Shown here piece by piece: positions 16,748 to 24,930 of a DNA stretch of 64,000 nt (position 1 is the stretch's first letter; every line of letters starts with the position of its first letter). The notes below the pieces were generated by a model, which was given only the letters and a program-made list of their open reading frames with translations, did no database searches and was not told where the DNA came from. This DNA is from Alcanivorax hongdengensis A-11-3 (GTDB taxonomy: Bacteria; Pseudomonadota; Gammaproteobacteria; Pseudomonadales; Alcanivoracaceae). The stretch spans positions 1 to 64,000 of the forward strand of contig NZ_AMRJ01000013.1 of NCBI RefSeq assembly GCF_000300995.1, written 5' to 3'. The position numbers and the translations under genes are program-made.

Positions 16748-18172
16748 ATGCGACCCTGGAAAACCGGATTTCTGTTACTGGTCACCCTGGTGGCGACCAT
16801 GGGCCTCTGGCACCGTTACAAGCCCCTGCCCGACGGGCTGGATTTTCGCGGCAAGCTGCAACCGGCCAGCGACCTGTCACTGCTGGTGGACGACACCTGG
16901 GTCGACAGCCACGAACAACGTCACAGCCGCCAGCAGATCTTCGATGAATACTTCCGGCTGATTCGCCAGGCCCAACAGCTGGTGGTGGTCGACATGTTTC
17001 TCTACAACGATTTCCAGGGCACACCACCGGAAACCCTGCGCCGTCTATCCCAGCAGCTCACCGATACCCTGCTGGCCAAACGCCGGGACAACCCGGCACT
17101 GCCCATGGTGGTGATCACCGATCCCATCAATACCCTCTACGGCGGTCTGATCGACCCGCAGCTTGAACTACTACGCCAGGCCGGCATTACCGTGGTGATG
17201 ACACGCCTGCCCGCCCTGCGCGATTCCAACCCCAGCTGGTCGGGGCTGTGGCGGCTATGCTGTCAGTGGCTGGGCAACAGCCCCTACAAGGGCTGGTTGC
17301 CCAACCCGCTGGGGCCGGGTCGGGTCACCCTGCGCAGCTACCTGACACTGCCCAACTTCAAGGCCAATCACCGCAAGACCCTGGTGGTGGATGAGGGTGA
17401 TCAATGGACCGCCCTGGTGACCTCCGCCAACGCCCACGACGGCAGCAGCGCGCACAGCAATATCGGCCTGCGCTTCAGCGGCCCGGCGGCGCTGGATGTG
17501 CTGCATACGGAACTGGCGGTGGCGCGATTTTCCGGGGCCACGCTGCCGGCCATGCCTGCCACGCAGGCCGAGACGGACATGCAGACCCCGGAACAGATTC
17601 AGGTGCTGACCGAAGCCGCCATCCGTGACGCCCTGATCAATGCCATCGATGAAGCCGGGCCGAACGAAGCGCTGGATGTGTCGGTGTTCTACCTGTCCCA
17701 CCGGCCGCTGGTGGAGGCCCTGCTGGCCGCCCGTCAGCGCGGCGTGACCCTGCGGGTATTGCTGGACCCTAACAAGGACGCCTTCGGGCGGCAGAAAAAC
17801 GGCATCCCCAATCGCCAGGTGGCCTGGGAATTGCACCGGGCCGGCATCCCGGTGCGCTGGTGCAACACCCACGGCGAGCAATGCCACACCAAGATGCTGC
17901 TGCGACGCAGTGACAGCCAGGCGGAACTGATACTGGGCTCGGCCAACTACACCCGCCGCAATCTGGACAACCTGAATCTGGAAAGCAGCGTGCGGGTGGT
18001 GGCCAGCCCGGAAACGGCGGTGATGGAACAGGCCGGCACGGCCTTTGACCGACGCTGGCACAATCGCCACGGCGAATACCACAGCGTGCCCTATGACGAG
18101 TATGCGGATGAATCCGTGCTTAAATACTGGCTCTACCGGGCCATGGAATTCACCGGCTGGAGCAGTTTCTGA
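16748..18172 (+). CDS. phospholipase D-like (HKD) membrane-anchored protein
   Basis: This 474-residue protein has an N-terminal hydrophobic anchor (about residues 8-21) and two PLD-type halves. The first HKD motif is complete (His208, Lys210, Asp215 in NHRKTLVVDE). The second has His380 and Lys382 (CHTKMLLRR), but the canonical Asp position is Arg, and it is followed by LILGSANYTRRNL. It is likely a phosphodiesterase or phosphatidyltransferase acting on lipids in the periplasm; cardiolipin-synthase-like activity is possible. AAGGAAGAAG precedes the ATG. The next gene starts 2 bases after the stop. Confidence 0.8.
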   Translation: MRPWKTGFLLLVTLVATMGLWHRYKPLPDGLDFRGKLQPASDLSLLVDDTWVDSHEQRHSRQQIFDEYFRLIRQAQQLVVVDMFLYNDFQGTPPETLRRLSQQLTDTLLAKRRDNPALPMVVITDPINTLYGGLIDPQLELLRQAGITVVMTRLPALRDSNPSWSGLWRLCCQWLGNSPYKGWLPNPLGPGRVTLRSYLTLPNFKANHRKTLVVDEGDQWTALVTSANAHDGSSAHSNIGLRFSGPAALDVLHTELAVARFSGATLPAMPATQAETDMQTPEQIQVLTEAAIRDALINAIDEAGPNEALDVSVFYLSHRPLVEALLAARQRGVTLRVLLDPNKDAFGRQKNGIPNRQVAWELHRAGIPVRWCNTHGEQCHTKMLLRRSDSQAELILGSANYTRRNLDNLNLESSVRVVASPETAVMEQAGTAFDRRWHNRHGEYHSVPYDEYADESVLKYWLYRAMEFTGWSSF

Positions 18173-18173
18173 T

Positions 18174-18590
18174 ATGGAACCACGCATTACCGTTATCACC
18201 CTGGGAGTGGATGACCTGGCACGCGCTTTACACTTTTACCGCGACGGGCTGGGGCTGAAAACGGACGGCATTGTCGGCGAGGAATTCGAGCATGGCGCCG
18301 TGGTGTTCATCCCCCTGCAACAGGGCGTCAACCTGGCGCTGTGGCCCCGCCAGAGCATGGCCCACCACAGCGGCCTGCCACTCAGCGCCCCGGCCACCAC
18401 CGACCTGCATATCGGCCACAATGTGCGACAAAGAAAAGACGTGGATACGGTCATGGAGCAGGCACGAAATGCCGGGGCCGAGATCGTCAAAGCCGCCCAC
18501 GATACGTTCTGGGGCGGTTACGCCGGCTACTTTCGCGACCCGGATGGCCATCTCTGGGAGATTGCCTGGAACCCGTCAATGCCCGGCTGA
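18174..18590 (+). CDS. VOC (glyoxalase/bleomycin-resistance) family protein
   Basis: This 138-residue protein has the two beta-alpha-beta-beta-beta modules of the vicinal-oxygen-chelate fold. Its start is LGVDDLARALHFYRDGLGL and its end GGYAGYFRDPDGHLWEIAW, with a glutamate (LWEIAW) in the usual metal-ligand position. Substrate unknown: dioxygenase, glyoxalase and resistance enzymes share this fold. It starts 2 bases after the PLD-like gene, so they are probably one transcript. A longer upstream start exists in the frame but would overlap the PLD gene by more than 100 bases. Confidence 0.8.
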   Translation: MEPRITVITLGVDDLARALHFYRDGLGLKTDGIVGEEFEHGAVVFIPLQQGVNLALWPRQSMAHHSGLPLSAPATTDLHIGHNVRQRKDVDTVMEQARNAGAEIVKAAHDTFWGGYAGYFRDPDGHLWEIAWNPSMPG

Positions 18591-18596
18591 CCGCTA

Positions 18597-18908
18597 TCAG
18601 CCATCGGAGGGCGCCGGCCCCTCGGCGGGCGGGTGCTGGCGATACCAGTCCAGAGCGCTGACCGTGCCATTGACCAGCCAGGCCATGGCCACCAGGACCC
18701 CGGCCACGGGCCAGCGATAACCTTCCGGCAACAGCTCGGACTGAGGCACAAACAACAGGAACAGCACAGTCTCCACCAGCGCCAGCAACAATGGCGCGAC
18801 CAGCCGCGCCGGGTAATGCAGCTGCACGCCCAGCCAGCGCAACAGGGCCGCGCCCATGGCCAGCCCCAGCCAGATGACAATCAATGCGCCGATGATCACT
18901 GCCGACAT
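18597..18908 (-). CDS. small three-helix membrane protein
   Basis: This 103-residue protein has three hydrophobic helices (about 3-25, 33-54, 66-86) and a short hydrophilic Pro-rich tail. Nothing catalytic is visible and I do not recognise a family. It follows the YjbR-family gene by 2 bases on the same strand and is probably co-transcribed. It is convergent with the VOC gene, with a 6-base gap. Confidence 0.65.
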   Translation of the reverse strand: MSAVIIGALIVIWLGLAMGAALLRWLGVQLHYPARLVAPLLLALVETVLFLLFVPQSELLPEGYRWPVAGVLVAMAWLVNGTVSALDWYRQHPPAEGPAPSDG

Positions 18909-18910
18909 GG

Positions 18911-19309
18911 TTACTCGTCCTCTGTTTGCTTGCCGTAGAGCGCCGCCCGCCCGTGACGTACTTGCATCCCCTCACGGATTTTCCGGGGCAGGCCACCCAC
19001 CACCAGAGCATAGGAATGATCGATCATGCGCTGTATTTCCCCGTCGGGAATGGAACCATCCAGCAGCACGGTATTCCAGTGCTTCTTGTTCATGTGATAG
19101 CCGGGCTGCACCGCCGCGAAGATATCCCGCAGGGCCTGGGCCTGGTCCGGGTCACACTTGAGATTCAAACCAGGCTGTCCCTGGCGCGTCATCAGCAGGG
19201 CAAACATCTTGCCATGCACTTTCATCACCGCCGCATCGGGGCCAAAGGGATAGTCCTCCATGGCCTCGGGTTTGCCCAGCAGGTAGTCGCGAACCGCCTC
19301 AACATCCAT
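18911..19309 (-). CDS. MmcQ/YjbR family DNA-binding-like protein
   Basis: This 132-residue protein is typical of the MmcQ/YjbR (CyaY-like fold) family: it begins MDVEAVRDYLLGKPEAMEDY, has KVHGKMFALL and PGYHMNKKHWNTVLLDG, and ends in a helical segment. The fold binds DNA in related proteins, but the cell role is not known. ATG 19309 was chosen because AAGGAG lies 6 bases upstream; the open frame continues to 19381 without that support. It is 2 bases from the downstream membrane-protein gene. Confidence 0.85.
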   Translation of the reverse strand: MDVEAVRDYLLGKPEAMEDYPFGPDAAVMKVHGKMFALLMTRQGQPGLNLKCDPDQAQALRDIFAAVQPGYHMNKKHWNTVLLDGSIPDGEIQRMIDHSYALVVGGLPRKIREGMQVRHGRAALYGKQTEDE

Positions 19310-19396
19310 GCAGGCTCCTTGGTGTTGCATGGCAACGACTGGCACGCGACCCCGTTCATTCGCTTGCCAGCACGCGGCCACAACGATGCTCAGGCC

Positions 19397-20977
19397 TCAG
19401 ATCTCCCGGGTCTCGCGGAACAGGATATCCGGGTGACGCTCCTGGGCCAGCTGCAGGTTGACCCGGGTCGGTGCCAGGTAAGTCAGGTGACCGGCACCAT
19501 CACGGGCCAGATTATCATGGGCCTTGCGCTCGAAAGCCGCCAACTCCCGCTCGCTGTCCGCTTCCACCCAGCGGGCAGTGGCAACGGACACCGGTTCGTA
19601 ACGGCAATCCACACCGTACTCGCCTTTCAGGCGCGCCGCGACCACATCGAACTGCAGGGTCCCCACGGCACCGAGAATCACGTCGTTGTTGCGCAGCGGG
19701 AAGAACACCTGGGTGGCGCCCTCTTCCGCCAGTTGGGTCAGCCCCTTGTGCAGCTGCTTGCTCTTGAGCGGGTCGTTGAGCACCACCCGCTGGAACAGCT
19801 CCGGCGCAAAGTGCGGAATGCCGGTAAAGGCCAGCTCTTCGCCCTCGGTAAAGGTGTCACCGATCTGAATGGTGCCATGGTTGTGCAGGCCAATGATGTC
19901 ACCGGAGAAGGCTTCATCCACATTGTCTCGCTCGCCGGCCAGGAAGGTCAGGGCATCGGGAATACGCACGTCCTTGCCGGTACGCACCTGTTTGAGCTTG
20001 ATGCCTTTCTGGTATTTACCGGAACAGATGCGCATGAAGGCAATGCGGTCCCGGTGACGGGGGTCCATGTTGGCCTGGATCTTGAACACGAAGCCGGTCA
20101 TCTTCGGCTCGCTGGCCTCCACCGTCCGTGCCGTGGCATCGCGGGGCTGGGGTGGCGGTGCCCACTCCACCAGGCCATCAAGCATGTGATCGACGCCGAA
20201 ATTGCCCAGGGCGGTACCGAAAAACACCGGCGTCAGCTTGCCGGCCAGGAAGCGCTCCAGATCAAACTCGTGGCTGGCGCCGCGCACCAGTTCCAGGGTG
20301 TCGCGCAGTTCCTCGGCATAATCCGCGCCCACGGCGTCATCCAGTTCCGGGTTATCCAGCCCCTTGACCTCGCGGACTTCCTGGACGGTGTGCCCCTGAC
20401 CGGTCTTGTACAGCACGGTGGTATCACGCAGCAGGTTGTAGACCCCCTTGAAGCTCTTGCCCATGCCGATGGGCCAGGTGATGGGAGCGCATTCGATTTT
20501 CAATACGTCCTCGATTTCATCAAGCACTTCAATGCCATCGCGTACATCCCGGTCCAACTTGTTGATGAAGGTGAGGATGGGGGTATCACGCAGACGGCAG
20601 ACTTCCATCAGCTTGACGGTCCGCTCCTCCACGCCCTTGGCCGCATCAATCACCATCAAGGCCGAATCCACCGCCGTCAGGGTGCGATAGGTATCCTCGG
20701 AGAAGTCCGCGTGGCCGGGGGTATCCAGCAGGTTGACGGTGGCATCCCGGTAGGGAAACTGCATCACCGAGGTGGTCACGGAAATGCCCCGCTCCTTCTC
20801 CATTTCCATCCAGTCGGAGGTGGCATGCTTGCCGGACTTCTTGCCCTTGACGGTACCGGCGCTCTGGATCAGGTTGCCGTACAGCAGCAATTTCTCGGTA
20901 ATGGTGGTTTTACCGGCGTCCGGGTGCGAAATAATCGCAAAAGTGCGGCGCTTGGCCACCTCGTCGTGCAGGCTCAT
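19397..20977 (-). CDS. prfC: peptide chain release factor 3 (GTPase)
   Basis: This 526-residue protein is full-length RF3. The G domain is at the N-terminus with SHPDAGKTT (P-loop), [12 protein letters not shown] (G3) and NKLDRD (G4), followed by the two beta-barrel domains and the C-terminal domain. RF3 uses GTP to remove RF1 and RF2 from the ribosome after peptide release and takes part in post-peptidyl-transfer quality control. GGAAG lies before ATG 20977. It stands alone on the minus strand, 87 bases from the YjbR-like gene. Confidence 0.96.
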   Translation of the reverse strand: MSLHDEVAKRRTFAIISHPDAGKTTITEKLLLYGNLIQSAGTVKGKKSGKHATSDWMEMEKERGISVTTSVMQFPYRDATVNLLDTPGHADFSEDTYRTLTAVDSALMVIDAAKGVEERTVKLMEVCRLRDTPILTFINKLDRDVRDGIEVLDEIEDVLKIECAPITWPIGMGKSFKGVYNLLRDTTVLYKTGQGHTVQEVREVKGLDNPELDDAVGADYAEELRDTLELVRGASHEFDLERFLAGKLTPVFFGTALGNFGVDHMLDGLVEWAPPPQPRDATARTVEASEPKMTGFVFKIQANMDPRHRDRIAFMRICSGKYQKGIKLKQVRTGKDVRIPDALTFLAGERDNVDEAFSGDIIGLHNHGTIQIGDTFTEGEELAFTGIPHFAPELFQRVVLNDPLKSKQLHKGLTQLAEEGATQVFFPLRNNDVILGAVGTLQFDVVAARLKGEYGVDCRYEPVSVATARWVEADSERELAAFERKAHDNLARDGAGHLTYLAPTRVNLQLAQERHPDILFRETREI

Positions 20978-21037
20978 GGGGCTTCCAACGTTACTCGGGT
21001 GTATCAGGGGCGGCGAGTATACCAGCCTGGGGCCCGG

Positions 21038-21373
21038 TTACGGCAGTCCCGAGCCTTTCAGCTGCCGATGACGCATGAGCAGGTACAGCGCAAAGCCCAC
21101 GGCCACGCCCGGCACCACCCCCAGCAACAGGGCCAGCCAGCCGCCCCGCAGGCGATAGCGCTGGCGCTCAAAGAGCACCCAGATGGCCAGCACCACCCAG
21201 CACAGAATCACGTCCGTGGAATAGCCGGCGGCATAAGGGTTGGCAAACCCGGCCAGGGCGGCGCTGATGACATCGGGGTTGGCCAGCAAGGGGGGTATGA
21301 CCACCGCCGCAAACACGCCACAGAACAACAGCGCCACCAGCACCAGTGACAGACGAAAAACACGATCGGACAT
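21038..21373 (-). CDS. DUF2834 membrane protein
   Basis: This 111-residue protein has three transmembrane helices and the central motif NPYAAGYSTDVILCWVVLA characteristic of DUF2834 proteins. Function unknown. I chose ATG 21373 (MSDRVFRLSL), which has AGGGAAG upstream and places the first helix correctly; the frame extends to 21460 without a plausible start. It is divergent from the lipoprotein gene at 21472. Confidence 0.75.
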   Translation of the reverse strand: MSDRVFRLSLVLVALLFCGVFAAVVIPPLLANPDVISAALAGFANPYAAGYSTDVILCWVVLAIWVLFERQRYRLRGGWLALLLGVVPGVAVGFALYLLMRHRQLKGSGLP

Positions 21374-21471
21374 GAGCACTTCCCTTTGCCGGATTTGAAA
21401 GTATGGGCATCGCTTGGGCGCCACCGCGCTCGATGCTAGAGTGTCAGCCATCGTCACCAAGGATACCTGTC

Positions 21472-21897
21472 ATGCGTTCTTTTTATCATGCCTGCGCCCT
21501 GATCGTCTTCGCCCTGCTGGCCACCGCCTGCAGCCGCACACCGGATGCCGCTGACGCGCAGAAGGCCCTGCAGGCGGAGCTCAAGCACGCCCACCTGCAA
21601 CAGCTTCTGGAAGTGAAGGACGTCAAAAAGGACAACGGTTACCAGGCCGGTGACGGCCTTTATACCCTGGAGGTTTCCTACACCCTGAAAGCCAAACAGG
21701 GCCTGGGCGAGTACACCGACCAGGTCAAGGGCGATGAATCGCTGTCAGGGCTGGACCGCTTTGCCATGGTAATGACGCTGGGTGCCCTGCGTATGGAACA
21801 CGGTGATTTCGAGAAAGGCGACACCTTCAACCGCCAGCGCAGTATCACCTTCCACGATACGGAAAAGGGCTGGATGCCCATGAAGGCCGATAAATAG
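21472..21897 (+). CDS. small lipoprotein, function unknown
   Basis: This 141-residue protein has a lipoprotein signal peptide (MRSFYHACALIVFALLATAC, lipobox LATAC), then a helical stretch (AQKALQAELKHAHLQQLL) and a beta-rich domain. It would be anchored by its Cys to the inner or outer membrane facing the periplasm. AAGGA lies 8 bases before ATG 21472. It is a single-gene unit, convergent with rimI. No named family recognised. Confidence 0.7.
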   Translation: MRSFYHACALIVFALLATACSRTPDAADAQKALQAELKHAHLQQLLEVKDVKKDNGYQAGDGLYTLEVSYTLKAKQGLGEYTDQVKGDESLSGLDRFAMVMTLGALRMEHGDFEKGDTFNRQRSITFHDTEKGWMPMKADK

Positions 21898-21908
21898 CGC
21901 CCGGCGAA

Positions 21909-22385
21909 TCAGGGATGCGGGGCCAGCACGCACTGCATGAGCACCGCATTTTCGCGCCCCTCATCCGCACGGCGGTAATAGTTCTTGCGCAGGCCGGTGA
22001 CCTCAAACCCCAGCGAATGATAGAGCTGCCGGGCACCATGGTTACTTTCGCGCACTTCCAGGTAGATCACACTCATGGCTTCCCGGCGTGCCCGCTCCAG
22101 GGCCGCCATCAGTAGATGGCGGGCCACGCCACGGCGCTGGAAGGCCGGCGCCACGGCGATATTGAGCACGTGCATCTCATCGAGGATCTGCGAGAGGATC
22201 AGAAAGGCCAGCGGCTGCTCCCCCTGTACCGCCACTTCGCAGCGGTAATAATCGGTCTGCAGGCAGTCACGAAAATGGGCCATGCCCCAGGGCGTGACCT
22301 GGGCGGCCTGTTCAATGGCGGTGACGGCTTCCAGGTCTTCCGGTTCCATCTCACGGCATTGCAGACCGGGCACCGCCGCTTCCAT
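21909..22385 (-). CDS. rimI: ribosomal protein S18 alanine N-acetyltransferase
   Basis: This 158-residue GNAT acetyltransferase carries the acetyl-CoA-binding signature AFQRRGVARHLL and the RimI-typical end motifs EVRESNHGARQLYHSLGFEV and YYRR. RimI acetylates the N-terminus of ribosomal protein S18. It directly follows, and is probably coupled to, the HolD-like gene: the upstream TGA (22387-22389) and this ATG (22385) are one base apart. An alternative start at 22400 would overlap the upstream gene. E. coli has the same holD-rimI order. Confidence 0.88.
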   Translation of the reverse strand: MEAAVPGLQCREMEPEDLEAVTAIEQAAQVTPWGMAHFRDCLQTDYYRCEVAVQGEQPLAFLILSQILDEMHVLNIAVAPAFQRRGVARHLLMAALERARREAMSVIYLEVRESNHGARQLYHSLGFEVTGLRKNYYRRADEGRENAVLMQCVLAPHP

Positions 22386-22386
22386 G

Positions 22387-23127
22387 TCACTGGCCAGCAA
22401 AACCGTGCTCCTGCATGGCCAGCCAGCTTGTCTTCTTGTGCTCAGCCGGGTCTTCCAGCATCTCGGTCAGGCTGCTGACCACCAGCGCCGGCATGCCACC
22501 CAGGGTGAACGGCCGATAACGCGGTATCTCGAACAGGGACTCGCTAAGGGCCTGCGGCAATAGCAAAAGCACACGCTCCCCGCCGGCCTGGCGATGCAAT
22601 CCCTTGAGGAAGGCATCCAGCGCCTGGGCCGCATCACCGGCGGCCATGGGCTGATCCGTCAATGGGCAGAAAAAGCGTCGAGGGCGCTCGGGCCGGGCCC
22701 GGAACAGGGCCAGCAGACTGGCCAGCAGGGGCGCCTCGAAACGGCCCAGCCCCGGCGCCTGGGCATCCTGCTGGGCGGCCAGCAACCAGGTGCCATTGCC
22801 GCCATGGGCTTCCAGGGTGAAGGTCAGCGCCTGTCCGGCAGGCACCGCCGCTGACGCCTGCGGGGCCGGCTCGGCCTCCACGGGTGTGTCGGGCGATGGC
22901 TTGGCCGGCGCCGGTGTGGCGGCGGGAGATTCCACCCGGGTGGGTTCCGCTGCCGGGCGGGCCGGTTTCATGCTGCTTTCGGGGGCTGGCTGCGCAGGCA
23001 CCTCCCCGGGGTTTTCCTCCTGCCAGTCCAGTGCCGGGGACGGCGCTGCACCGGGCAGAGGTACCCGGGCCACCCAGGGCGTCAGCCCCATGGCCTTGAG
23101 ATAACTCTGCCGCTGCGCTTCGTTCAT
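22387..23127 (-). CDS. HolD-like protein (candidate DNA polymerase III psi subunit)
   Basis: This 246-residue protein starts MNEAQRQSYLKAMGLTPWVAR. The pattern leu-x-x-x-Gly-(leu/ile)-x-x-Trp-x-x-Arg equals the start of E. coli HolD (psi), which binds the clamp-loader chi subunit. A Pro/Ala/Glu-rich linker of about 75 residues (roughly 25-100) follows, then a globular C-terminal domain. E. coli psi is only 137 residues and has no such linker. The place directly upstream of rimI is the same as in E. coli. The call rests on the motif plus synteny, not on an alignment. Upstream frame extension to 23196 looks non-coding. Confidence 0.55.
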   Translation of the reverse strand: MNEAQRQSYLKAMGLTPWVARVPLPGAAPSPALDWQEENPGEVPAQPAPESSMKPARPAAEPTRVESPAATPAPAKPSPDTPVEAEPAPQASAAVPAGQALTFTLEAHGGNGTWLLAAQQDAQAPGLGRFEAPLLASLLALFRARPERPRRFFCPLTDQPMAAGDAAQALDAFLKGLHRQAGGERVLLLLPQALSESLFEIPRYRPFTLGGMPALVVSSLTEMLEDPAEHKKTSWLAMQEHGFAGQ

Positions 23128-23146
23128 AGCGAGCTCCGCACCTGTC

Positions 23147-23218
23147 TGACGTCTGAGGCCGGACGACGAACACCGGCGGCAAACACGCCAGACCAAAGGC
23201 GTTTAGCGTCAGACGTCA
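23147..23218. repeat. 10-bp inverted repeat between leuA and the HolD-like gene
   Basis: TGACGTCTGA (23147-23156) and TCAGACGTCA (23209-23218) are exact reverse complements 52 bases apart. They fill the gap after leuA and before the HolD-like gene. It could be a small palindromic element or a regulatory site; nothing in the sequence decides. Confidence 0.5.
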
Positions 23219-23242
23219 TACCTACGACCCCAGACCGTGTAT

Positions 23243-24790
23243 TCATACATCCGCCGCCTGGGGGTGGGCTTTTTCCAGCCCGGCAGCAAAGTGGTTGAGG
23301 GCATTCAGGTAGGCCTTGGCCGAGGCGGTGATGATATCGGTATCGGCGCCATGGCCGTTGACGATCCGCCCGCCCTTTTCCAGCCGCACGGTCACTTCGC
23401 CCTGGCTATCGGTGCCGGCGGTGATGGCATTGACCGAATACAGTTGCAGGGTGCTGTGGCTTTGCGCCAGTGCTTCAATGGCCTTGAAGGCGGCATCCAC
23501 GGGCCCGGCGCCGGTAGCCGTGGCACTCTGCTCCTGGCCATCGATGGACAGCACAATGCGCGCCTCCGGGGTTTCCCCGGTGCGGGCGGTGGCTTCCAGC
23601 ACCACCAGTTTGTAGCGTTCTTCCTCGGCGGCCTTCTTGGTGTCGCTGACCAGCGCCTGCAGATCCTCGTCAAACACTTCGTGCTTCTTGTCAGCCAGAT
23701 CCTTGAAGCGCTGGAACGCCTCGTTCATGGCCGCTTCCGAGGCAAAGGTAATACCCAGCTCGTCCAGGCGTGCGCGGAAGGCGGCGCGGCCGGAATGCTT
23801 GCCCAGCACCATGCGGTTGGTGTGCCAGCCAACATCCTCGGCGGACATGATTTCGTAGGTCTCTCGGTGCTTGAGCACGCCGTCCTGGTGAATGCCGGAT
23901 TCATGGGCGAAGGCATTGGCGCCGACGATGGCCTTGTTGGGCTGCACCGGAAAGCCGGTGATCTGGGACACCATCTTCGAGGTCGGCACGATCTCGCGGG
24001 CATTGATGCCGGTGTCCACATTGAACAGGTCCTGGCGGGTTCGCACCGCCATGACAATCTCTTCCAGGGAGGCGTTGCCGGCCCGCTCGCCCAGGCCGTT
24101 GATGGTGCATTCCACCTGCCGGGCGCCGGCCTGTACCGCTGCCAGGGAATTGGCCACCGCCAGCCCCAGGTCATTGTGACAGTGCACCGAGAACACCGCC
24201 TTGTCGGCATTGGGGATGCGGCTAAGCAGCTGGCCGATGGTGTCGCCGAACTGCTCGGGAATGGCATAGCCCACGGTGTCGGGAATATTGATGGTGCGGG
24301 CGCCGGCATCAATCACCGCCTCGATGATGCGACACAGGAAATCGATCTCGGAACGTCCGGCATCTTCGCAGGAGAACTCCACATCGCCCATGTGATTACG
24401 GGCATGTTTGACCGCCGCCACCGCATGCTCGATGACCTGGTCCGGCTCGAGACGGAGCTTGTGTTGCATGTGGATGGGGCTGGTGGCGATGAAGGTATGA
24501 ATACGCCCGGACTCGGCGCCGGCCAGTGCTTCGGCGGCACGGTCGATATCGGCGGCCTTGGCCCGGGCCAGGGAACAGATGGTGGACTCGCGCACGGTGT
24601 CGGCAATGGCCTTCACGGACCGGAAGTCCCCCTGGCTGGCGATGGCAAAACCGGCCTCGATCACATCCACCCGCATGCGCTCCAGGGCCCGGGCAATACG
24701 CAGCTTTTCGTCCTGGTCCATGGTGGCGCCGGGGCTCTGTTCACCGTCACGCAGGGTGGTATCAAAGATAATCAGGCGGTCTTTGCTCAT
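23243..24790 (-). CDS. leuA: 2-isopropylmalate synthase
   Basis: This 515-residue enzyme condenses acetyl-CoA and 3-methyl-2-oxobutanoate in the first committed step of leucine synthesis. The catalytic TIM barrel begins [16 protein letters not shown] and includes [11 protein letters not shown] (metal His) and [10 protein letters not shown]. The C-terminal regulatory domain, which binds leucine for feedback inhibition, is present, so the gene is full-length class I. I start at [13 protein letters not shown] (24790); ATG 24805 is an alternative five residues longer. No leucine-codon leader peptide was recognised upstream. Confidence 0.95.
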   Translation of the reverse strand: MSKDRLIIFDTTLRDGEQSPGATMDQDEKLRIARALERMRVDVIEAGFAIASQGDFRSVKAIADTVRESTICSLARAKAADIDRAAEALAGAESGRIHTFIATSPIHMQHKLRLEPDQVIEHAVAAVKHARNHMGDVEFSCEDAGRSEIDFLCRIIEAVIDAGARTINIPDTVGYAIPEQFGDTIGQLLSRIPNADKAVFSVHCHNDLGLAVANSLAAVQAGARQVECTINGLGERAGNASLEEIVMAVRTRQDLFNVDTGINAREIVPTSKMVSQITGFPVQPNKAIVGANAFAHESGIHQDGVLKHRETYEIMSAEDVGWHTNRMVLGKHSGRAAFRARLDELGITFASEAAMNEAFQRFKDLADKKHEVFDEDLQALVSDTKKAAEEERYKLVVLEATARTGETPEARIVLSIDGQEQSATATGAGPVDAAFKAIEALAQSHSTLQLYSVNAITAGTDSQGEVTVRLEKGGRIVNGHGADTDIITASAKAYLNALNHFAAGLEKAHPQAADV

Positions 24791-24930
24791 AGGATTCTCT
24801 TGCATAGGGCGCTGCCATTACCGCGGCGCCAATGATTCTGTTGAGTCAGTCCAGGTGCTGCTGCCAGCAAATACGATAGTCCGGTCTACTGCCCGCGATT
24901 CTAGCAAAAAACCACGCCCCAGGTGGGGAT

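Noticed and set aside
18926..21349. An 807-codon open frame on the + strand opposite prfC and neighbours
   Set aside because: It runs antisense to well-supported genes (YjbR-like, prfC, DUF2834). Its composition (very rich in Gln, His and Gly) is typical of the reverse frame of GC-rich genes, and it has no recognisable domain or ribosome site.
24791..24930. Leucine-rich leader peptide (attenuator) before leuA
   Set aside because: No short frame with clustered Leu codons and a following terminator hairpin was seen.
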